Below are positions 14,297-25,016 of a DNA stretch of 64,000 bases, in pieces. Under the pieces are notes generated by a model. It was given only the letters and a program-made list of their open reading frames with translations. It did not search any database and had not been told where the DNA came from. This stretch comes from Adiantum capillus-veneris. Lineage: Eukaryota > Streptophyta > Polypodiopsida > Polypodiales > Pteridaceae. Both the position numbers and the translations under genes were made by a program. Where the stretch lies: positions 3,250,001 to 3,314,000 of the forward strand of contig CM043967.1 in the NCBI GenBank assembly GCA_014529385.2, read 5' to 3'. Each line of letters starts with the position of its first letter. The first letter of the stretch is position 1.

Positions 14297-14317
14297 GGGG
14301 GGGGGGGGGGGGGGGGT
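14297..14317. repeat. Poly-G run
   Basis: About 20 consecutive G, next to the 5' truncation of the LINE fragment. A run like this can form G-quadruplexes and is also prone to assembly error. Confidence 0.9.
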
Positions 14318-15503
14318 GACCCAATGGCCACACTTTTCTCAGCCGCAACAACGTGCGGTTCACATACTAGTACTTTTCAACGAAAAAGGACACAAGTCCA
14401 TCATTGGCAACCTCTGCATCAACGATTGAAAAATTGCGACATTTTCCCATTACAACCCTACGGTCTATATAAGCCAAACAAGTGAAAGGGTCACGACGGC
14501 TTTCAAAAACAATAAGAAAGTGATAGATTGTTAGGTTGAATTAAACTGGTATCAGTGTTTGGGAAAGGATTGCTTCTTCTTAGTCTTGAGCCGATTGAAA
14601 ATCAAGACTAGCTAGTTGTAAATGGAAGAACAATCAATGAAATATGTGAGAAAGTCGTCCAAAAATTTTACAAAATCTCAAAATTTTTGCTAACATTTTC
14701 GGTTTTCTTCTTTGTGAGGAGGAAACTCGATCAGAAACCGCTTAATAAAAGAGACTTTTTGGCACGTTAACATTGACTAGAATCAAGCTATAGAATGCAA
14801 GAAATGTAAAGCCATGTGAAGTTGTGAAACTAAAGGTGAAATCAAAAGAACTAATTAATATATGTGTGTGTATAGAATTTATTAAAATTATGCAAGGTGA
14901 AGCTTTACTTTAGCATTCTAAAACAATAAAATGCAAAAGAAAACTTATATATGTGTGTGTGTAAAATTTACTAAAATTATGCAAGGTGAAGCTTCGCTTT
15001 AGCATTCTAAATTAATAGAATGCAAGAAAAGTAAAGACAGATCAGGATGTGAAATGAAAGGTAAGTTTCCATCATGCACCAAAAATATGAAAGTCTCCCT
15101 AACCCAGCACAACACTAAGGGTTTCTTTTAGAAAGCCAAAAAGTGGAAGAGGACGAGAAAGATTTGTGTGACCCAATATTCAACGGTCCTCTTTAAAGAG
15201 AAAGGTACACAAATGTCAACACCTGTCACAAAAACCTAGAAGAAATAATAAAAAAGAAAGCTTTCTACCATGTTTCACTAATTCACAAGCTTTATCCAAT
15301 GGTCGACACTTGCACCAAAAATCCAACTCTTTACTAATGAGGACTCCTTATGTAGGTGCAAGAAAACGTGGTTGTCCCAAGCTTACTCTTGGAAGAGCTT
15401 TCCATTCAATCAATCCTCCATGTGCTCCCTTTGTCTAATTGCTAATAGTCCAAACTTGCTTTCGTGGCCACCTAAAGGGAACACTACTACAAAGTCTTAT
15501 TTG

Positions 15504-15543
<40 letters not shown>

Positions 15544-15732
15544 AGATCATGGTTGTGGTTTCTTTTCTTAGAAAAGAGTTATTAGACTAAAAAAACTCCA
15601 ATTTCTCAAATGGGTCATGCCACATGATCCCAAGGTAGGCCGAAAATAAACATGGGCTCTATGGTAAAGGTGCTAAGTAAAATCGGGCCCCTCTTCACTA
15701 CATCAAATGTAAGACGATGTAATGGGTGTATT
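14318..15732. other. No gene recognised
   Basis: AT-rich. Two related blocks of about 130 bp (about 14855-14930 and 14940-15030) share ATATGTGTGTG..TTTA..AAAATTATGCAAGGTGAAGC and AGCATTCTAAA. A (GA)n tract lies at 15508-15538. No coding motif is seen. Confidence 0.4.
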
Positions 15733-16049
15733 GGCTAGTGAATTGATGATGCTTCAAGCATGCATTTGTCCCAAAAGGTGTATTCAAGCAATGTTGCTAG
15801 CAGTAGCATACTTAAACACCAATAGGGTGTGTCTTCCAACTCACTCATATTTTTGTTATAAGGGAACCTGACGAAAACCTGCTGCGTTTTCTAGATCTTT
15901 GACGTGTGCCATGAACACCACAAAATGGCCATGCATAGCTCCCACAAGTTCAACCTCTCTAAGTATGTGGCAACAAATTTTCCCGCATTTCTTTAAGTGG
16001 AATCTAAGGAGGTGCCCCTAGAAAGCTAAAGGAAAATGAAAAGAAAAAA

Positions 16050-16050
16050 A

Positions 16051-16084
<34 letters not shown>
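16050..16084. repeat. Poly-G run
   Basis: About 35 consecutive G inside the left arm of the fold-back repeat. The right arm has only a CCCCTCCCCCCCCCTCCCC-like stretch, so the tract expanded after the arms formed, or the count is a sequencing artefact. Confidence 0.9.
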
Positions 16085-16086
<2 letters not shown>

Positions 16087-16416
16087 GGTTTGGACACGAA
16101 ATGTGGTAAACGGTGGGGACGAGTAGTAGTAGCAGGCATCACTCCAAGCAACTGAGTGGCGGTAGAGGCAGGGTGAAGGGCACCCACGATGGACGACAAG
16201 GCAGCATAGCTTTTTTTAATTATTATTATCGTATGTTACTTTACACAACAAGAAATTGCTTTCGGTTTTGTGGCCAGCTTGGTTGGTCTCGCCCTATGAC
16301 GGGAGGCCTAGGCTCAATTTGCAGTTACAGGCTGGCTCATAGTTTTAAAAGACGGAGGAAAAGTGAAGATAATAAGGACCTTCATCTTAAAAGATATTCA
16401 ATGACCAAATATAGGC

Positions 16417-16420
<4 letters not shown>

Positions 16421-16489
<69 letters not shown>

Positions 16490-16540
16490 GTGCGTGCGCG
16501 CGCGTGCACACTGCATGCGTGCACGCACACACACACACAC
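16421..16540. repeat. (CT)n(CA)n microsatellite forming the fold-back loop
   Basis: About 68 bp of CT, a GCGTGCGTGCGCGCG segment, then (CA)n. On the minus strand this is the same (GT)n then (GA)n order seen elsewhere in the window. Confidence 0.9.
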
Positions 16541-17300
16541 ACGACTTGTTTTCTTTCTTGGCCATTGTAAATTTTCACCTTGTTGGCACCACAGTGGGTG
16601 GGTAAACAATGTCATTGTAGAACATGGTCTATAGTTGGAGAAAATGGCCTATATTTGGTCATTGGATATCTTTTAAGATGAAAATCCTTATTTATCTTTA
16701 GTTTTACTCCGTCTTTTAAAACTACGAGCCAACCTGTAGCTGCAAATTGAGCCTGGGCCTCCCGTCATAGGGCGAGACCAACCAAGCTAGCCACAAGACC
16801 GCAAGCAATTTCTTGCTCTGTAAAGTAACACATGATGATTAAAAAGAAAAAAGCTATGCTGCCTTGTCGGCCATCATGGGTGCCCTTCACCCTGCCTATG
16901 TCACCACGTAGTTGCTTGGAGAGTTGCCTGTTATTGGTCATCCCCACCGTTTACCACAGTTCGTGTCCCCTCCCCCCCCCTCCCCTTTTCTTTTCATTTT
17001 CCTTTAGCTTTCTAGGGGCACCTCCTTAGATTCCACATAAAGAAATGTGGGAAAATTTGTTGCCACATACTTAGAGAGGTTGAATTTGTGGGAGCTATGC
17101 ATGGCCATTTTGTGGTGTTCACGGCACACGTCAAAGATCTAGGAAACGAATCAGGTTTTCGTCAAGTTCCCTTATATTAAAAATATGAAGTGAGTTGGAA
17201 GACACACCCTATTGGTGTTTAAGTATGCTACTACTAGCATCATTGCTTGAATACACCTTTTGGGACAAATGCATGCTTGAAGCATCATCAGTTCACTGGC

Positions 17301-18169
17301 TTATTCTAGTTGTAGACATGTCATAAGGCTGCAAACACGTCTTAATCAATCAAGTACATGCTCTAAACACGATAAACAAAAAGAATCAAATGTAAGCCAT
17401 AAAGTGAAGATCTAGAGCACCTCTTTAGGGCGCATTTGCACACCTAGTGAATGGGGGTAAAGCTTGCATCATCTCTTTTGAATTTTTTTGCCAGCAAAGT
17501 CATGCAGCATTGTTGGCTCATGTTGCACAGCTGCAAAACAAAGAATTTCTTGGACTAACTTTGCCAAAAATGGCAGAGTTGGATTTTCAAGAGCTTCGTT
17601 AGGTCAGTGCAAACAAAACAACTTAGCTACGTGTTAGGGCAGATTCGCACGGAAGGACAGAGTTCTACCCTAGCCAATTGTTAGCAAAATTGGACTCCCT
17701 TATTTAATGTTGGCAAAGTGGTTGCACGTGAATGGATGCACATTCTCACCTGGCGCGGGTAGAAGAAGTAATTTCCCAAATCTACCAATTTTGGTAGAGT
17801 TGAGGATTGAGAGCAGGGTTTACTGATGTATGCAGGCTGGGATTCACAACCCCAGCTGTGCGGACACGCTCTTACCTTGCCCCCTTCTTCGTGCAAATCT
17901 GCTCTTATTAAGGGAGGCCATTTAGTGTGTAGAGATGTACATCGCTCTTTCTCATGGAGTGAGCCATGCACCATATGCTTGCTTGGTAGGTGAGCTTGCT
18001 TGGGCTTGGGGGCACCCACTGCAATTGCAAGCCACATGAAGCTATTTTACAAGGAGAAGCTCTTGCCGCATGCTATGATTATTCATAGACACATTCATTC
18101 TATTTCTCTATGTTGCTCATTAGTATCCACCCACCCTTAAGTGGAGAGACAGAGTCACGAACGTGAACT

Positions 18170-18170
<1 letters not shown>
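17301..18170. other. No gene recognised
   Basis: Short frames only. The 118-codon minus frame at 17681-18037 shows no known domain. There is no splice or transposon signal that I can support. Confidence 0.4.

Positions 18171-18171
<1 letters not shown>

Positions 18172-18250
<79 letters not shown>
18172..18250. repeat. (GA)n microsatellite
   Basis: About 78 bp of pure GA, separated by about 50 bp from the TCTA-repeat tail of the LINE on its right. Confidence 0.95.
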
Positions 18251-18253
<3 letters not shown>

Positions 18254-18446
18254 CAAATATGAGCTTATTGATGGGGGGAAAGGGGGGCAGAGAGATAGAT
18301 AGATAGATTTTATTATCGTCCTCGGAGGTCAAATTGACCTATGGGATCAAAGTTACATATGATGTAGTATGCGTATGGCTGATGAGTGACTCTCGATGCT
18401 AAAAAATTATGGTGATGAGAGTCTCAATGGAGAGCCCACACTATGT

Positions 18447-19202
18447 CTAAGAGAGGAAAGTGTGTAGGTCTAAGTCATGGCTAAAAATTTGAGGGAAGCA
18501 AGTTCGAATGTGACCAAATGTTGAGCACTCTAGTAGTGTGTGGTACTCAGACTCTCGAACTTGCAGTGAGCATAATGTGCACAGTCGATTTGACTCTTCT
18601 CCATTGCCCCAACACCCTATCTTGCATTGAAGGGAGTGGGAGCTAAGCCAAATGGCTATGATAGTGTGTATCATTGACAAGGGGATAGGCTCAAGCATGT
18701 AAGGGTGAGTACAGTTTCCTCTTTCAACAAAGAACATGGTTTTGTAGTTGGGGGCAATATGGGTGGTGTAATGTATGAAGCGTGACCCACCGGATTCTCC
18801 CAAGCCGTAATTACATTGGCCTTGTAGAAAGGCTTCATTCACTTGGGAGTCAATTGAAGCATCATGTAGCAAGTGTAATGCATCCCATCTCCCATATCAC
18901 TTCTTTGTGTCTTGCATCCATCTCGTGCTCAAGATCTTGCTTTTATGTGTCTTTTGAACTTTTGTGCTTGCTTCCCATGCAATTGTAGGAAGTTTATGTG
19001 AGGGGTTTTGACGCATCTTTATCATGTACTCCACAACCCCTTTCCATGCCCATAACCTCAATTGGAAGAGATCTCGACTCAAGAAGTAGGAGCATATATG
19101 GTATTTGTGTCTTAACTTGGAAAAAGTTTGTAAGAAAACACTTTTGCAAATTCTCAAACTCTTTCTAAGTAGACTTTGAGATGCTCCCACCCCACACTTC
19201 AA
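18447..19202 (-). pseudogene. LINE ORF2, C-terminal part
   Basis: Two frames (19202-18897, then 18872-18447) are separated by a frameshift near 18890. They match the 13 kb copy through CTLC..HTLLEC. This part normally follows the RT and carries a nucleic-acid-binding cysteine motif. Confidence 0.8.
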
Positions 19203-19223
19203 ATCTATAAAGAAGAACTGGTG

Positions 19224-20250
19224 TCACCAATGTGTCAAAAAGGTACTTCTTGAGAACCCAACACTTGATGTTTTCCGCATTACACATGTTCTCAAATGCA
19301 TAATACTCTCTCTTTCCCACTTCCAAATGATGCGTAGCACATTCATGCCACTTGTGATTGGTTGAAACCTCAAGGCCTCGGTACTAAAAACAACTTCAAG
19401 TGTCTCATTGTTGTACACAATGCATGGCTTCTCCTTATGGTTGGTTTTCACAAGCATAACCTTTTTCTTGGATTCATTCACAATCAACCCACTATGCAAA
19501 CAAAAGTTCTCAAGGACAACCATAAGATTTTGTGCATCCTCTAAAGTGTGTGCTAGAAGCACTATATCATCCGCATACAACAAAATCATGATTACCACAT
19601 CGCAAATAGTGACCTCTTCAATGCCTTCTTCTTGCATAAAGTCAAGTACCATTTGTTCCAATTGACCGATGCATAGACCAAAGAGAGTTGGTGACAACGG
19701 ACATCCTTGTTTAACCCCAATAGTGCTTGCAAAAAGTTCTAAATTCATCTTCCCATGTGCAATCAACACATCACCATTTCATAAATTCGAGGAACCGCAA
19801 GCATAAACTCACTTGGCACTTGGAGTTCTTCCATTCTTCTCCACAAATTGTTATATGGAATCATATCAAAGGCTTTCTTAAAGTCCACAAAGCAACGATA
19901 CAATCGCTTGCCCTTCAATCAACTTTCCTCCATGAGAACACAAAGAGCAACAAGATGATCAACGATGCTATAGTGTCGACAAAAACCTGCTTGTCCTTTT
20001 GCACGCTTTCCATTCTCTTCAAGCCAATCACTCAATTTTATCTCCATTATGCACCCAAACAACTTTGCCATGAGAGACCCAATCATTATAGTCTGGTTAT
20101 TTACATTCTTTACAATCCCCTCCTTTATACAAAGGTTTGACCCAATTAGTACTCCAATTATAAGGCATACCATGTTGAAGTGCAAGGTTGAACATATCAC
20201 ACATCCACTCATGTGTAAAATATCCCGTCCATTTAATCATTTCTAGCTTG
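19224..20250 (-). pseudogene. LINE ORF2 reverse transcriptase domain
   Basis: The 5' frame (20212-19919) carries KGQAGFCRHYSIVDH, matching the QAGFRxxxSxxDH motif of LINE RTs. The next frame (19769-19224) has GVKQGCPLSPTLFGLCI and LLYADDIVLLA, so the catalytic YADD is intact. Breaks at about 19900 and at the 3' end show decay. It would copy LINE RNA at the nicked target. Confidence 0.85.
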
Positions 20251-20510
20251 ATACCTTAAAGGTCTCCCGCTTTGCAAGTGGCCAACTTTTCGAGCCCACC
20301 ACATGCATCCTCAATAGTTAAAAAAAAAAGAGGGTATACATGGAAGTGAACCATAAAATGACATTTTTTCAGCATTTGGTTACTCATATAGTTGCTTACA
20401 ATGTGTGTATATATCCATAAGACTCAAGCTACCAAAACTCTCAACCTTCAGATTTCTCCAAAATCTTCTACATGCATGTGCCTTTTCTCGGACTTGAAAC
20501 AATTATTGCT

Positions 20511-21600
20511 TTACTTCCCATCTTCTTCTCTTCTTTTGAATGCCTTTGTATGTATGCAAATGACTTTGATAGTTTTTTCTTTGTCCATAGTTGCATCAAG
20601 CTTTATCAAGGACTTTTGAGCATCTTGGCATTCTTTACCAAACCACCTTTTGCGTGATCTATCTTTGTTGATACCATGGATATGCTTTATGGCAAAGCAT
20701 TCTTCGTCACAAGAACAAATAACTTTCTTGAAAGCTTCCCATTTACTTTCCAATGGTGTGTCATATTGAAGCTTTTTCATCCATAACTTTTGCTCAACCA
20801 TTTCAATACATAAGGTTTACTACATAAGGTTCGATGGTCTGATTCTGGGGTCCAGAAGCCAAGCGTAAAACTCTTTATGCGATACATGATGGCTTTGGAG
20901 AGTAGCATATAGTGAATCACACTATCCTCATTATGTTTTCTACATGTAAATCCATTGGTTCCACTCCACAAAGATATACCATTGACAATGAGCATACCCG
21001 TGCTATTACACATGATATGTAAAAGTAACTTTTCATAGTGATCCGACTCTTCCTCATCCATTGAAGTACGATCATATAAATGAACTTCCTTCAACTCCCT
21101 TGAAACGTATGGCATATCAAATTGTTGAGTATCATGTTGCAATGTTTTTGTGCGAGCATTCATATCCCCAAAGAAAATAACATTGCCTTCGCATTTAAAA
21201 TAAGCAATATCCTCCTCTAAATCAAGAAATGACCGATCTCTATCCATGCAAGTATAAAAGGAGGAATCATGATGAGGAATGTAGCAGCAATCAACTACAA
21301 AAATATGGTGTCATAATTTTCAGCCGTACATAATGTTTGTGCTTGTCATCTTTCACAATTGATACAAAATCTTCTAATCCTTTCTTAACCATACATGCTA
21401 CCCCTCCTTGCCCTCTTTGTTGCTTGAGATTCTTTGACCACAACAATGAATGTACACTGTAATTCTCCAACCCGTTAATCCGTTGTGTATCATGCTTCCA
21501 AGTTTCAACAAGAAGTACAACATCATCTTTGCTTGTTAGTTCATAAATACCAACCCCTGCATTCCATGGGTATCCATTGCAAAACTTTCAACTGTAGCTT
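20511..21600 (-). pseudogene. LINE ORF2 endonuclease and linker
   Basis: APE-type endonuclease. The N-terminal WNAGVGIYEL, LLVETWKHD (about 21510) and GGVACMVKKG lie before a break. The frame at 21247-20777 has FFGDMNARTK and PESDHRTL, the GDxN and SDH metal-site motifs. The linker frame (20801-20511) includes RKRWFGKECQDAQ, a recurrent LINE linker motif. Stops at about 21250 and a frame change near 20790 inactivate it. Confidence 0.8.
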
Positions 21601-21700
21601 GGCCTCATAGGTCGCGCATTCCTATTTGCTCAAGGGACTCGCATCCTCCTTGGGCACATTTTCTTCATGAGACATCTCCTTGTTTTTCTTATTCCTCTCC

Positions 21701-23020
21701 TCATATGCCTTGCGATGCATATTTTGTTGCTTCACCCTTGACTATGCGTTGCACTTTAAACAAAATGTGAGGAGATATAGGAGTACATGAAGATGGGTTT
21801 TCATCATGATCATATTCAGAATCATATCCCTCACTGTAATTAGCTTCCACTTCCTTGTCGTTGTGATTAGCATCTTCGATGAGGTAAACTGTAGTACCGT
21901 TGGGGTGATTGTTGTTGAAAGGTCTTTGGTTTGGATTTCGGGTGACTTCGTTGGATTGGCCATTGCTCTTAGCAGGACCATTTGGGCACTTAGATGCATA
22001 GTGGCCATACTGGAAACATTTAAAACACTTCACCTTTTTGTTACCATTAGAGTTTTAAGCTGGACGTTGGTTGGAAGAATTTTGGTTGTCTCCCTGCTGG
22101 GTGTTGCTGTTGTTGTTGCCATAGGATTGAGAAGTTGTAGCAGAGTTTGCGTCTCTTGAAAAAGGTACGACTTTGATGTTTGTTCTTATCAAAGTTAGGA
22201 GAGAAAGAAACTTTCTTCTTCTCTGCATTAAGAACCAAATTAATAGCCTTTGACAATGAATTTGGTTCAAACATATTTACCTCAGGTAGTGCTAAGCCAG
22301 ATATATACTTACGCCTCAATTTCCAGCGACTGACATGTTCAATAGCTTGCAATTGAATTAAACAGTTCCGAAAACGGTCAGTGTAGCCCTATACATCTTC
22401 ATTTCGACCCTGTCGAATTAAATCCCAATGGTGTCTTGCTTTAGCTTTATATTGTATGGATAAAATTGAGGTAAAAATAACTTTTTGAATGCATGTCAGA
22501 TATGTGGTTTTTTACCATGTTGTTTGGTGGCATTCCACTACAATGCAACATTATTGGTGAGGTGATTTGATGCACACTTTACCATTTCACGTTTGAAAAA
22601 ATCTTCATCATGAAAATAATCATTTAACTGACTAACCCATGTAGGAACTGTGGTAACATCCTTAGTGCCATCAAAATCCTTGAAAGTGAAGGTTTTTATG
22701 CTAATTTTGTTTTGCTTTGGAACCGGTGCAGATTTGATGCAGGTCGAATGCAGTAATTTATCTTCATGTTCTTGCCTTCGCATGCGTTCATACGTGAGAG
22801 GTTGTTGCAGATCAGAAAGCTGTGTAGCAATCGTGGGTGGTTGTGGAAGATGTGCTATGTTGACATGCTTTTTTTTTCTTTTTAATTTAAAGAAAATGAC
22901 TATGTAGTAATAGATATATGGTGGATATACGGAATTAATGAAAAAATGAAGAAAATAACAAAATAAGTGGTACTTAGCTCGACGTTTAATGACGACGTCG
23001 TGGCATTGCAACGTGGTCAT
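21701..23020 (-). pseudogene. Ty3/gypsy gag fragment
   Basis: Minus-strand retrotransposon gag in three frames. The 5' part (23020-22538) has FKDFDGTKDVTTVPTWVSQL. The middle (22352-22047) has RRKYISGLALPE. The 3' part (22033-21701) has the CCHC zinc knuckle CFKCFQYGHYASKCP that binds element RNA. Protease and pol are missing; a LINE begins about 100 bp downstream. Frameshifts lie at about 22400-22530 and 22040. Confidence 0.85.
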
Positions 23021-23143
23021 CTATTTGGATGGCTTAGATTAGCATTAAATTGAATCTGTGCCATGTCCTAGTCAGAGTTTGAGTTGAGGCTTTTCCATTT
23101 TGAAGGAAAAGCTTCCACTGAATGGCATCTAGGTATTCCAGCT

Positions 23144-23150
23144 TATAAAT
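23144..23150 (+). promoter_or_regulatory. Candidate TATA box of the P450 gene
   Basis: TATAAAT about 190 bp upstream of the P450 start codon, with no upstream ATG conflict obvious nearer than 23307. Position and sequence fit a plant core promoter, but many AT-rich matches exist here. Confidence 0.35.
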
Positions 23151-23337
23151 TGAGGAACCTACCAATATGCAATTACATGATTAATTTGAAATCAAATTGA
23201 CTTATTCAAGTGGGACTATTTTCTTAGGATAGAGAAAGAAGAAGAGACGTAGGAAACCATCCCAAGAGACCTTAAAGAGACAGAGAGATTTGCTCCGCGA
23301 GCACAAATGCAGGTAGGTAGTAGACAGCTTATTCACG

Positions 23338-23635
23338 ATGAGCGTCAAGGTCCCCTTCATGGGCTTCTACACTCTGTTGTTTTCTACGACGGTAGCACTA
23401 CTAGTGACCTCTTATGTCATCTACGTCTACTACTGGAGGCCCTCTTGCATTCGCAAAGCTTTACTGAACCAAGGCTTCATTGTGTTGCCGTATCATCCCA
23501 TCGCTGGAGACTTGCCACAGCTTCAACATTTAGAAGCTCAAGCTCAAATCTATGATATATCTTCTCCGTCTGATCACCATCTTCTTGTACCCTATGTGCT
23601 TCCCTTCTACAACATGCTCATCTGTCAGCATCCAG
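23338..23635 (+). CDS. P450 exon 1
   Basis: Encodes the membrane anchor, the [17 protein letters not shown] hinge and substrate-recognition N-terminal region, up to Gln-His-Pro plus one base (phase 1). The donor is CCAG|GTAAAT. The chosen ATG is the first in frame and gives the expected anchor length. Intron 1 is 399 bp. Confidence 0.9.
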
Positions 23636-24269
23636 GTAAATTATTAGCGTTCCCACTTCAAACAGTTAAAGGCTCAGTAACGTAATATCAGGGCACATAT
23701 TTGTACGGGATCATTACATGCATATTGTAAGTAGAAGTCATATATTGAATTTGACTGCATAATTGGCGTCGACAAAGATCACGTCTATGTTTGAAGCTAG
23801 CCAGTTTGAAGGACCGAGGTTGATGCTGAGAATTTCTGCATTTCTTTGTTTGTTAAAAATGTATGCGTTCATTGGTGAGAAATTGACACCTGTGGGTGGC
23901 TGTTTATTGGTTTATTAACTCAATTGAGAAAGCTTGACTCCCTTTTTGCATTGTAACTAACTAGCTCGACTAATATAAAGAAGGAAGACTTTTTGTATAG
24001 AACACCTTTTAGGTTTTTTTTTGTTGCATTTTAGGTTCTCGAGTGGTTTATTGGCGGGGTAATTTGCCTATCATTGTGATTAGCAAGGCAAATGATGCTA
24101 GAAGCATCTTGTCAGCAGATGTGAACTACATGCAGAAGATTAGCTATAGTACAAGGGCCTTTCACAGACTATTGGGTGATGGGCTTTTGTTAGCCAATGG
24201 CAAAGATTGGAGGTTACAACGTGACATTCTGAGGCCTGCATTCTTTGTTGAGAAGCTCAAGGTAATATT

Positions 24270-24344
<75 letters not shown>

Positions 24345-24952
24345 AGGGGGGGGCAGAGGGGGATTGAATTATTGTCTATGGAGATCAGATGTGACATATG
24401 GGACCAAAGACAAAACATTACAATGGTTTTTTCTAAGTGTAGGCGTTAGATACATATCAGTGAAGGAATGAGGGTCCATTGGGAGGGTAGAAGAAAAGAA
24501 CAAAACCTAAGGGGGTTAGGTTTACCTTGTTTGCGGGTTTGCGCTTTTTCTTGAGGTCGGTTGCTTTAATCTTGAGTTGATTTGTGGTTAGTTCCTCGGT
24601 GATCCAAAGCTTTTTTCCCTTGAGGAGGCGAGATTGGCGCAACAGCTTCATCTGTTCTTCTTTGTCCTTGAGAGTGAGGACACAATGTTGGGTGCACATG
24701 CCTTTGTGTGTCGTTGATCCAAGAGACGATTTCGAGCTTGATGTTAATCGGTTGAAGATTGTCATTGAGCTTGGTGATTGCTTCTTCGAGGGTGTCCCCG
24801 TCGGTGCACCATGGTGAGTGGAGGCCCCCACCAGACCTCGAGGCCAAGAGATACTTGTAGCCAGAATTCTTGTAAGATAATGTGTATCTTGGTGTCGATC
24901 TTTTTATGTGTTGCCTCGTGGGATTCCTTATGGACCGCCATGACAGTCTTGG

Positions 24953-25016
<64 letters not shown>

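Larger units (their letters stand above)
15733..17300. repeat. Long fold-back inverted repeat
   Basis: The left arm (15733-16420) is the reverse complement of the right arm (16643-17300) over almost its whole length at high visible identity. The loop is 222 bp and consists mostly of a (CT)n, CG-rich and (CA)n microsatellite. The left arm carries a 35-bp poly-G run (16050-16084) where the right has a short C-rich stretch. No transposase or LTR motif is seen. It could be a fold-back transposon, a MITE derivative, or a head-to-head duplication around a microsatellite. Its transcript would make a hairpin of about 650 bp. Confidence 0.9.
18293..21600 (-). mobile_element. LINE (family L1a), copy 2, near full-length ORF2
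   Basis: Non-LTR retrotransposon on the minus strand. In order it has an endonuclease start (WNAGVGIYELTSKDDV, about 21590), endonuclease (to about 20777), RT (about 20250-19224), thumb and C-terminal Cys-His region (to 18447), then a 3'UTR with GACCTATGGGATCAAAG (plus strand 18336-18352) and a TCTA-repeat tail. Several frameshifts break it. The 13 kb fragment is the same family, about 90% identical by eye. Confidence 0.85.

Noticed and set aside
16113-16634. 173-codon plus frame in the fold-back repeat
   Set aside because: It runs through the inverted-repeat arm and the CT/CA loop. The other arm does not keep the frame.
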